A stretch of 12,239 nucleotides of DNA from DASYSA01 sp036003885 (GTDB taxonomy: Bacteria > Acidobacteriota > Blastocatellia > UBA7656). The stretch covers positions 1-12,239 of the forward strand of contig DASYSA010000098.1 of NCBI GenBank assembly GCA_036003885.1, read 5' to 3'. Shown piece by piece: positions 6,053 to 12,239 of this stretch; positions within the stretch are counted from its first letter, which is position 1; every line of letters starts with the position of its first letter. The position numbers were made by a program, and so were the translations under genes. The notes under the pieces were generated by a model that was not told the DNA's origin, ran no database searches, and worked only from the letters and a program-made list of their open reading frames with translations.

Positions 6053-6832
6053 GTGGCATTAGAAAACGTACTGATCGAAAAGCGAGGCCGGATAGCAATC
6101 GTCACGATCAACCGGCCTGACAAGTTGAACGCGCTGAACATCGCAACTCGCAGTGACATCCTTGCTGCGTTCGACCAGCTTGCCGGCGACGATGAGGTCC
6201 GAGTCGTGGTGATCACCGGCGCGGGCGAAAAGGCGTTCATCGCGGGAGCAGACATCAGCGAGTTCGCGGGCAAGACCGCGGTCCAGCAACGCGCGGTGAT
6301 GAAAGGGCGCAGGGCCTTCGACGCCGTGGAAGACTTTCCGAAGCCGGTCATCGCGATGATAAACGGCTTCGCATTGGGCGGAGGCTGCGAGCTGGCGATG
6401 GCTTGCGACATCCGAATCGCCTCCACGAAGGCGAAGCTCGGCCAGCCCGAGATCAAACTCGGTATTATTCCGGGAGGCGGCGGCACTCAGCGAATGGCCC
6501 GGCTGATCGGAGAAGGCAAGACGATGGAGCTCTGCCTGACGGGCGATATGATCACCGCTGAGGAGGCTGCGAGGCTGGGGCTTGTGAACTACGCGGTCGC
6601 GCCCGAAGAGCTTGAAGCGAAGACCATGGAGATCGCGAACAAGATGGCCGACATGAGCCCGGTCGCCCTCGCGATGGCCAAGCAATCGGTGAAGAACGCG
6701 GCGCGATTGACGTTGCCGGCGGGCCTTGAAGCCGAGGTAGATCTGTTCTCGCTATGTTTCTCAAGCGAAGATAAGGAAGAAGGTGTCAAGGCTTTCCTCG
6801 AGAAGCGGAAGCCCGAGTTCAAGGGGAGGTAG
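6053..6832 (+). CDS. Enoyl-CoA hydratase (crotonase) family protein 3
   Basis: Classical short-chain enoyl-CoA hydratase, about 259 residues, expected to hydrate crotonyl-type 2-enoyl-CoA esters in the cytoplasm. Numbered from GTG 6053: NRPDKLNALN near the N-terminus, oxyanion segments FIAGADISEF and NGFALGGG, and both catalytic acids, Glu113 in GGGCELAMACDIR and Glu133 in GQPEIKLGIIPGGGGTQR. I chose GTG at 6053 because GGAGG at 6043-6047 is five bases upstream. The in-frame ATG at 6041 would add four residues (MEET) but overlaps that site and has only the repeat array before it. It is the last gene of the + block, followed by a 12-bp hairpin. The C-terminus KRKPEFKGR is shared with crotonase 2. 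This is the most canonical of the three crotonases. Confidence 0.93.
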   Translation: MALENVLIEKRGRIAIVTINRPDKLNALNIATRSDILAAFDQLAGDDEVRVVVITGAGEKAFIAGADISEFAGKTAVQQRAVMKGRRAFDAVEDFPKPVIAMINGFALGGGCELAMACDIRIASTKAKLGQPEIKLGIIPGGGGTQRMARLIGEGKTMELCLTGDMITAEEAARLGLVNYAVAPEELEAKTMEIANKMADMSPVALAMAKQSVKNAARLTLPAGLEAEVDLFSLCFSSEDKEEGVKAFLEKRKPEFKGR

Positions 6833-6860
6833 CAAGGGATGGTTCGTGAACGACTGTCTT

Positions 6861-6893
6861 ATTAACACCTCATCTATGAAGTGAGGTGTTAAT
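6861..6893. terminator. 12-bp perfect hairpin between convergent genes, possible bidirectional terminator
   Basis: ATTAACACCTCA (6861-6872) pairs perfectly with TGAGGTGTTAAT (6882-6893) over a 9-base loop. It lies 28 bases after the crotonase 3 stop and 84 bases beyond the end of the minus-strand peptidase gene. Neither side has a T-run, so it is not a classical intrinsic terminator. The stem contains GAGGTGTTA, similar to the AGGTGTC unit of arrays E and F. The rest of the gap 6833-6976 holds nothing else recognisable. Confidence 0.45.
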
Positions 6894-6976
6894 GAGACCG
6901 GTGCTCCCCTATTTTGAAGTTCTCCTAACCTGGGCCAATTATGACCCAACCAGCGCCGTTCTCTGAGCAAGCAATC

Positions 6977-9307
6977 TCACTGTGCCGGCTGCTCTGCCTT
7001 CTGCTCCTCGGCCTTCTTCTTCAAATCGCCCTTCAAGTGGTCGTCGTACCACTTCAAGATTCGCTTGTGATAGTCCTCGACTTCAGCCGCGGCAGTCGTC
7101 GGCATCCCGTGGCCGCCGTTCGTGTAACTCACCCATTCGACCTCTTTGTTCAGCCGTCGCAATGCGTAATACATCTCCATCGCCTGGCGCGGCGGGACAT
7201 TGTGGTCCTGCTCGCCGGTCATTAGTAACAAGGGAGTCTTGATGCGGTCTGCAAACATGATCGCCGACTGTTGAATGTACTTCTGAGGCTGCTGCCAGAG
7301 CGTCGCACCTATCCTGTCCTGACTCTTCTCGGGCGCGTGAATATTGCGCACCCCGAGCCGCGGACTGTCGGTGTAAAAGCTGATCATATTCACTTTCCCC
7401 GAGATGTTGATCGCCGCTCTGAACCGATTCGTCTGGGTGATCAGAAGATTTGTAGCGTATCCGCCGTAGCTGGTGCCCTGGACGCCCAATCGCTCGGGGT
7501 CCGCGATACCCATCTCGATCAGCTTGTTGGCCGCAGAGGTCACGCCTTTCATCCACGCCTCGCCCGGAAAGCCGATCTCGAGATTCACTGACGGCTGCAT
7601 AACCGCGTAGCCATTCGAGGTCAAGATGTTGATCGTTCCATTGAAGTTGTCGTCGAAAAACTGCTCGTAGATGTTGAACACGGTCGGGTACTTTTTGCCG
7701 GCCTCGTAGTCCACCGGATAATAGAGAACGCCGTACATCTTGTTGCCGTCGGTGTCGAGATAGGAGATCAACTCCGTTTTGCTGAGCCGCTTCGCTTTCA
7801 ACTGCGGGTTGGCATCGGTCAGGCGACGGACGTTCTTCAGGTCCGCGTCGGCGACGAAGAGGTCGCCCGTACGGTTGCCCTCTGCCGACGCGAAAACGAA
7901 CGTGCGGCCATCCTTCGAGAGTCGAAGGCCGAAATAGAGGTGTGAATCCTTCACAAGGTCTTCGAGCTTTTTGGTCTTCACATTGTAGCGAACCAGTCCT
8001 CGTTCCCACTTAGTGCGCGAGCCATAGGTCATATAGATATTCTCTGCGTCCGGGCTCCACTCGATGACCTGATAGCGCGGTCCTTCTTTGTCTTCTTCCG
8101 ACGTTTTCACGAACATCTCCTTCGTTCCTGAGGCCGTGTCGATGAGCCAGATCCCCTCCTTGTTGGACGCAACCAACCAGTCGCCTTTCGTGCTGAGCCG
8201 AACGGCGTTGAAGCGCTCCTTCTCTTTCTTCTCCTTGTCGGCGTCTTTGGCAGAGTCCTCTTTCGGCTTGTCTTCAGCTTTCTCCTTGTCCTCCTGAGAC
8301 GGCTTTTTCCCGATCAATTGGCGGGGTTCTTTGTCATCAATTCCAGCAAAGAAGATATTGCCCTCCTTCGAATAAGCGTAGCGGCGTCCGTCCCGCGACC
8401 AGATTAGGTTGATGCCTTTCGTCGACTTGATAATTGTGCGAGGCGGCCCGCCGGCGGTTGGAATGATCTGAACCTGATTATCGCTCCCGCCGATCACGTC
8501 ATAGTCCGTCTTCTTTGTTATGTCCTCCTGATAACTGATGAATAAGCCATCTTCGGCGAGGTCGTAAGATCGCAGTTTCATGTCTGGTAGAATCTCGCGC
8601 ATCTGACCGGTCTTGATCTCATAGGACACCAGCGACCGGGTGAGAGACATCCGGCGAAGATCTTCCCAAGCGAGGAAGGACTCTTTGGTCGAGTGAACTA
8701 CCACCGGACCCTTTGTTTCGTAGTCGAAGCGCTCACGAGCTTTGATGAGCCAATCGTTGGTCCGGAGCGAGAGGATGAGCTGCGATCCATCGGGTGACCA
8801 CTGGAAGTCCGTATTGTCGGCCACGTGCTTCCCTTTGGGAATATCAACCTGCCGCAGTTTACCGGTTGCTCGTTCCCAAATCATCGGCGTAAAGGTCTCT
8901 CCTTTGAGAACAAGCATCGCCAGATGACTTGCCCCCGGCGACCACCTGAGACTGCGCGCTTGTTGTTTCGGCGAGCCGGCAAACACGCTCTGGGCCTTTG
9001 CGGTTTGAGTTTCGATTACCCAGACGTCGTTGAAGGAGGGAGCAACATACGTTGGATCCCCAAATCGGTGATTGTCGATGCCGAGCCGATCTCGGAGTGA
9101 TGACGAAGTGGCGGCGAGCCAGCGGCCATCGTCACTCAGATCCCCGGGGTTGAAATTGACAACGTCGAGGAGGTCAGCGACTGTGAACCGGGATTCCGCG
9201 GTGCCGGATGCTTGATACGCTCGCGCAACCGGTGAGATGGCGGTGGCCAGTAATGCTAAGGCGAGTAGCGGCGACAGGAGCGATCTGCGAAGAGCTATAG
9301 CCGGCAT
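6977..9307 (-). CDS. Secreted S9 family (prolyl oligopeptidase family) serine peptidase
   Basis: 776 residues. An N-terminal signal peptide is visible: basic ALRR, a Leu/Ala-rich core and an AxA site at about ARA-30, so export is expected. Residues about 40-500 form a beta-propeller of TolB/WD-like repeats (RWSPGASHLAML, QWSPDGSQLILSL, IWSRDGRRYAYS, EWSPDAENIYMTY). The C-terminal alpha/beta-hydrolase domain carries the triad Ser613 (GTSYGG), Asp701 (GEQDHN) and His733 (GGHGMP). A Lys/Glu/Asp-rich low-complexity insertion sits at about 337-366 between propeller blades, and a charged Lys/Glu/Gln tail ends the protein. CCTC at 9316-9319 (GAGG on the coding strand) is eight bases before the ATG. 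It is divergent from an M14 peptidase gene, suggesting a shared role in peptide breakdown outside the cytoplasm. Exact specificity unknown. Confidence 0.94.
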   Translation of the reverse strand: MPAIALRRSLLSPLLALALLATAISPVARAYQASGTAESRFTVADLLDVVNFNPGDLSDDGRWLAATSSSLRDRLGIDNHRFGDPTYVAPSFNDVWVIETQTAKAQSVFAGSPKQQARSLRWSPGASHLAMLVLKGETFTPMIWERATGKLRQVDIPKGKHVADNTDFQWSPDGSQLILSLRTNDWLIKARERFDYETKGPVVVHSTKESFLAWEDLRRMSLTRSLVSYEIKTGQMREILPDMKLRSYDLAEDGLFISYQEDITKKTDYDVIGGSDNQVQIIPTAGGPPRTIIKSTKGINLIWSRDGRRYAYSKEGNIFFAGIDDKEPRQLIGKKPSQEDKEKAEDKPKEDSAKDADKEKKEKERFNAVRLSTKGDWLVASNKEGIWLIDTASGTKEMFVKTSEEDKEGPRYQVIEWSPDAENIYMTYGSRTKWERGLVRYNVKTKKLEDLVKDSHLYFGLRLSKDGRTFVFASAEGNRTGDLFVADADLKNVRRLTDANPQLKAKRLSKTELISYLDTDGNKMYGVLYYPVDYEAGKKYPTVFNIYEQFFDDNFNGTINILTSNGYAVMQPSVNLEIGFPGEAWMKGVTSAANKLIEMGIADPERLGVQGTSYGGYATNLLITQTNRFRAAINISGKVNMISFYTDSPRLGVRNIHAPEKSQDRIGATLWQQPQKYIQQSAIMFADRIKTPLLLMTGEQDHNVPPRQAMEMYYALRRLNKEVEWVSYTNGGHGMPTTAAAEVEDYHKRILKWYDDHLKGDLKKKAEEQKAEQPAQ

Positions 9308-9345
9308 GGTTGTAACCTCGATGAGAGATTCAGGATGGAGTGGCT

Positions 9346-9375
9346 AATCTACTCTGAGGGCTGATGTACAGTCAA
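9346..9375 (-). promoter_or_regulatory. Putative sigma-70-type promoter of the S9 peptidase gene
   Basis: On the minus strand TTGACT (9375-9370) and TAGATT (9351-9346) are separated by 18 bases, matching the consensus in 5 of 6 and 4 of 6 positions. The -10 lies 38 bases upstream of the ATG. The -35 is two bases from the first unit of array F. Confidence 0.5.
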
Positions 9376-9377
9376 AT

Positions 9378-9538
9378 AGGTGTCAGGTGTCAGGTGTCAG
9401 GTGTCAGGTCCCGGGTCCTTGCGCGAGGTGCCAAGAGTGCAAGGGGTCTAACTGACTGACAGCGGGCGCATGGTCCCTGAGACCTCACACCTCACACCTG
9501 ACTGGCACCTCACACCTGACACCTGGAACCTGACACCT
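9378..9538. repeat. Heptanucleotide array F, inverted arms, unit AGGTGTC
   Basis: Left arm: four perfect AGGTGTC copies in a row (9378-9405) followed by AGGTCCC. Right arm on the minus strand: AGGTGTC, AGGTTCC, AGGTGTC, AGGTGTG, AGGTGCC (9538 down to 9504), a 4-base interruption, then AGGTGTG, AGGTGTG, AGGTCTC, AGGGACC (down to 9472). The unit and its variants are the same as in array E, about 3.4 kb away. The roughly 60-base centre (9413-9471) is not repetitive. Unlike the others this array lies between divergent genes, with the S9 promoter on one side and a possible M14 promoter on the other. Confidence 0.92.
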
Positions 9539-9546
9539 TTCTCGGG

Positions 9547-9552
9547 TATATT
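9547..9552 (+). promoter_or_regulatory. Possible -10 box (TATATT) of the M14 peptidase gene
   Basis: GGGTATATT follows the right arm of array F, 39 bases before the start codon. TATATT matches the -10 consensus in 5 of 6 positions. No convincing -35 is present at 16-18 bases. The context resembles GGGTATACT upstream of the Uma2 gene. Confidence 0.35.
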
Positions 9553-9591
9553 GTCGGGCGCACCAACCCAACCCACATCAGGAGCGACCTC

Positions 9592-12239
9592 ATGATTCCA
9601 CGCCGCCTTTTGCTTGCTCTCGCCTTGATCGTCTCGAGCGTGAGTCTTTGCTACGCCAGACCCGGCGCCGACCGCATACAATCCCCGGAACAGTTCCTGG
9701 GCTTTCGAGTCGGCGAGGACAGGAAGCTCGCTCGATGGGACAAGATCGTCGAGTATATGCGATTGGTGGCCGGCGCTTCGGACCGTGTGCGGTTCCGCGA
9801 GCTTGGCAAGACGACCAACGACAACCCGTTCATACTTCTCGAGATCAGTTCGCCCGACACGCTGAAGGATCTGGACCGGTTCAAGCAACTTGAACGCAAG
9901 CTCTATTTTCAAGGCGGCGCACCCACTGAGGCCGAACGCGGCGAAATACTCCGCTCCGGCAAATCGGTAGTGCTGGTCACCTGCAACATTCATTCGACCG
10001 AGATCGGCGCTTCGCAGATGGTCCTGGATCTCGTCCATCGATTGGCGACTGAGGATTCTCCGCTTATCAAGAAGATCCTGGATAACGTGATCTTTCTCCT
10101 CGTGCCAAGTCTCAATCCGGATGGACAGATCATGGTGACCGATTGGTACAACAAGAACGTCGGCACCGAGTTCGAAGCGAGTCCGCTGCCCTGGCTCTAT
10201 CATCCTTACATCGGGCACGACAACAACCGCGACATGTACATGTTCACGCAGAAGGAGAGCCGATTGACGGCGCAGTTGCTATGGCACGATTGGTTTCCAT
10301 CGGTGTGGCTGGACGAGCATCAGATGGGAAGTCAGGGCGCTCGCATCTTCGTGATGCCGGCGACGGATCCGATCAATCCGAACGTGCATCCGCTGATCTA
10401 TCGTTGGAACGGGATATTCGGGCAATCGCAGGCGGCCGCGCTTGAAGCCGCGGGCAAGGAAGGGATCATCTACAATTCCACCTACACGAACTTCTGGCAG
10501 GGAGCGATGGCCTGGAGCGGCTGGTGGCACAACCAGGTTGGGTTGCTTACCGAAGTAGCCAGCGCGCGCATAGCCTCACCCCTCGAGCAGCGCAAAGCGC
10601 AACCCGGCCGCGCCCCGGAGCCTTCGTCGCCGGAAGAGCTTCAGGCGCAGGCGCGTCGACAGATGGAGAATCCTAACGAGCCTCTTCCGCCTCCTCGCGA
10701 TGTGACCCCGCGAACGGAGTATCCGCGCCCATGGCTTGGAGGGCGTTGGACTCTGCGCGACATCGTCGATTATGAGTTGATAGCGACGATGACTCTGTTA
10801 GAGACCGCAGCCGAGCAGCGCGGGCAACTCCTGAAGCAGATCTATGCGGTCAATCTCGCAACGGTTGAAGGGGGGAAGAAGGGAGACCCTTCGGCAATCA
10901 TCATTCAGCAAGACAAGCAACACGATTCTTTTGGAGCGGCGAACCTGGTCGAAAGACTTCAGATGGGAGGCGTCGATGTGTACCGGGCGGGGTCTGACTT
11001 TGAGGCGGATGAGAAGAAATATGCGGCCGGAAGCTTTGTGATCCCGATGAATCAGGTCTTCGCCAGGTACGCGAAAGATCTTCTCGAGAAGCAGTCATAT
11101 CCTGAAGTTCGCCGTGGCCCAAATTCGCCGCCCGAGCCGCCGTATGATGTGACCGCGTGGTCGCTGGGAATGCAGATGGGGGTTGAGACGGTCTTCGTCA
11201 AGAACGCCATCCCGACGTCTGCGAAACTCCAACGCCTGGTGGAGGCGCCGAAGTCGAGTCTGACGGTAACCCAATGGGCCGGCAGTTATGAGGTGGCCTA
11301 CCGTGGGGCTTCGGCCGCATCGATTGTCAACAGGGTGCTGAAGGATGGTTCCGGAGTGGCGTTGATTCGCAGACAAATGAACGGACCCGGCTGGCCAGTC
11401 ATCAGTGTGGAGGGCACGAAGGAGCGGCTCGAGCGCGCGGCTGGCGATTTCAAACTCGAGTTCAGCGAGGCTAAACTGAAGCCCACTCGCGAGGATGGGG
11501 GCCCCAGGAAGGACGGTTCTGCGAAACGAACTGACCCCTCGAATGTTTTCATAGTATTGCATCGCCCGCCGAGGATTGGCCTCTATCAATCCTGGACCGC
11601 AAACATGGATGAGGGCTGGACCCGTTGGGTGCTCGAGCAATACGAGTTCCCATACACCACGCTGCACAATGCGGAGATCAGAGCGGGCAAGCTGCGCGAG
11701 AAGTTCGATGCGATCCTGCTTCCCGATCAGCAGCCGCGCGACACTCTCACCGGCAATGACTTCAAGACAATTCGGCCTGAGTATCGCGGCGGCATTGGCG
11801 AAGAGGGCCTCGAAGCGCTGAAATCCTTCGTGCGCGATGGCGGGACGCTGATTGCAATGGGCTCGAGCTGCGACCTCGCGATAGATAAGTTCCCGATTCC
11901 GGTGCGCGACCTCAAGCGCGGTCTCACTCGAGACCAGCACTTCGCGCCCGGCACAATCGTGCGCATTCAGGTAGACACTGCACATAAGCTCGGGTCAGGG
12001 ATGCCGGCCGAGACTTATGGCTTCTACAACAACAGCCCGTTCTTTGCTTTGGTGGAGGGCTTCTCTTCTCAGCGAGCTTCAGTCGTTGCGAGGTACCCCA
12101 ACTCAGATGTGGTTGCTTCTGGTTGGTTGAAGGGCGAGGAGTTGATGGCCGGTCGCGCGGCAGTTGTCGAGATCGAGATGAATCCGGGGCGCATCGTGCT
12201 TTTTGGGCTTCGACCACAGCACCGGGCGCAAACCCAGGC
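9592..12239 (+). CDS. Secreted M14-family zinc carboxypeptidase-like protein (3' end outside window)
   Basis: Open from ATG 9592 to the window edge: 882 codons without a stop. GGAG at 9581-9584 is seven bases before ATG. A signal peptide is visible (MIPRR, hydrophobic LLLALALIVSSVSL, likely cut after CYA-22). The zinc site reads NIHSTE (His134, Glu137) with the third ligand His243 in LDEHQMG. DNNRD (210-214) gives the substrate-binding Asn-Arg pair, and Glu321 in LLTEVAS is the candidate catalytic base. A Pro-rich linker spans about 331-380. Residues about 651-760 (LYQSWTANMDEGWTRWVLEQ, DAILLPD, FVRDGGTLIAMGS) resemble a class I glutamine-amidotransferase-like fold; the region between is unassigned. 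The last residues, FGLRPQHRAQTQ, look like the usual end of such proteins, so probably only a few tens of residues are missing. Expected role: trimming peptides in the periplasm or outside. Confidence 0.88.
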   Translation, partial: MIPRRLLLALALIVSSVSLCYARPGADRIQSPEQFLGFRVGEDRKLARWDKIVEYMRLVAGASDRVRFRELGKTTNDNPFILLEISSPDTLKDLDRFKQLERKLYFQGGAPTEAERGEILRSGKSVVLVTCNIHSTEIGASQMVLDLVHRLATEDSPLIKKILDNVIFLLVPSLNPDGQIMVTDWYNKNVGTEFEASPLPWLYHPYIGHDNNRDMYMFTQKESRLTAQLLWHDWFPSVWLDEHQMGSQGARIFVMPATDPINPNVHPLIYRWNGIFGQSQAAALEAAGKEGIIYNSTYTNFWQGAMAWSGWWHNQVGLLTEVASARIASPLEQRKAQPGRAPEPSSPEELQAQARRQMENPNEPLPPPRDVTPRTEYPRPWLGGRWTLRDIVDYELIATMTLLETAAEQRGQLLKQIYAVNLATVEGGKKGDPSAIIIQQDKQHDSFGAANLVERLQMGGVDVYRAGSDFEADEKKYAAGSFVIPMNQVFARYAKDLLEKQSYPEVRRGPNSPPEPPYDVTAWSLGMQMGVETVFVKNAIPTSAKLQRLVEAPKSSLTVTQWAGSYEVAYRGASAASIVNRVLKDGSGVALIRRQMNGPGWPVISVEGTKERLERAAGDFKLEFSEAKLKPTREDGGPRKDGSAKRTDPSNVFIVLHRPPRIGLYQSWTANMDEGWTRWVLEQYEFPYTTLHNAEIRAGKLREKFDAILLPDQQPRDTLTGNDFKTIRPEYRGGIGEEGLEALKSFVRDGGTLIAMGSSCDLAIDKFPIPVRDLKRGLTRDQHFAPGTIVRIQVDTAHKLGSGMPAETYGFYNNSPFFALVEGFSSQRASVVARYPNSDVVASGWLKGEELMAGRAAVVEIEMNPGRIVLFGLRPQHRAQTQ

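Noticed and set aside
9592..9660. Lipoprotein signal at Cys20 of the M14 protein
   Set aside because: The residues before the cysteine are V-S-L; position -1 is Leu, not Gly, Ala or Ser, so this is not a lipobox.
9448..10218. Minus-strand 256-codon open frame ending in VSGVRC-type repeats
   Set aside because: It lies opposite the start and zinc-binding region of the M14 gene and reads through array F; the plus-strand gene has a signal peptide and catalytic motifs.
1..12239. tRNA, rRNA, riboswitch or insertion sequence
   Set aside because: No cloverleaf, conserved rRNA stretch, known aptamer core or transposase reading frame was recognised on either strand.

Overview
The window looks like chromosomal DNA from a GC-rich, free-living bacterium. 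The mix of TetR-type control of acyl-CoA genes, a Uma2-family nuclease gene, large secreted S9 and M14 peptidases and intergenic heptanucleotide repeats would suit an acidobacterium (Blastocatellia-like). That assignment is inference only, because no rRNA or marker gene is present.

Layout. Positions 1-225 hold the C-terminal end of a TetR-family regulator. From 370 to 6832 seven co-directional (+) segments follow: crotonase 1 (370-1173), aldehyde dehydrogenase 1 (1251-2696), a Uma2-family protein (2833-3387), aldehyde dehydrogenase 2 (3531-5003), crotonase 2 (5070-5855) and crotonase 3 (about 6053-6832). A short convergent gap with a 12-bp hairpin (6861-6893) separates this block from a secreted S9 prolyl-oligopeptidase-family peptidase on the minus strand (6977-9307). 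A divergent gap then leads to a secreted M14-type zinc carboxypeptidase (from 9592), which is open at the right edge of the window.

Function. The regulator, three crotonases and two aldehyde dehydrogenases are consistent with a beta-oxidation-like acyl-CoA catabolic cluster under TetR control. The two dehydrogenases are paralogues aligned without gaps over about 310 residues, but they differ at the residue that usually senses the coenzyme 2'-phosphate. Crotonase 2 lacks one of the two catalytic glutamates. The two peptidases would act outside the cytoplasm on peptides.

The most unusual signal is in the gaps. Six intergenic regions are filled by tandem heptanucleotides arranged as two converging arms (unit on + in the left arm, on - in the right arm), so each gap is a large inverted repeat. 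The unit differs between gaps (TTGTCNG, ATGATGA, GTGATNC, AGGTGTC). In several gaps the array begins within the upstream stop codon and ends at the downstream Shine-Dalgarno sequence, so it makes up the whole spacer. The strongest case (5854-6036) can fold into a 53-position stem with 49 matches, including 31 consecutive perfect pairs.
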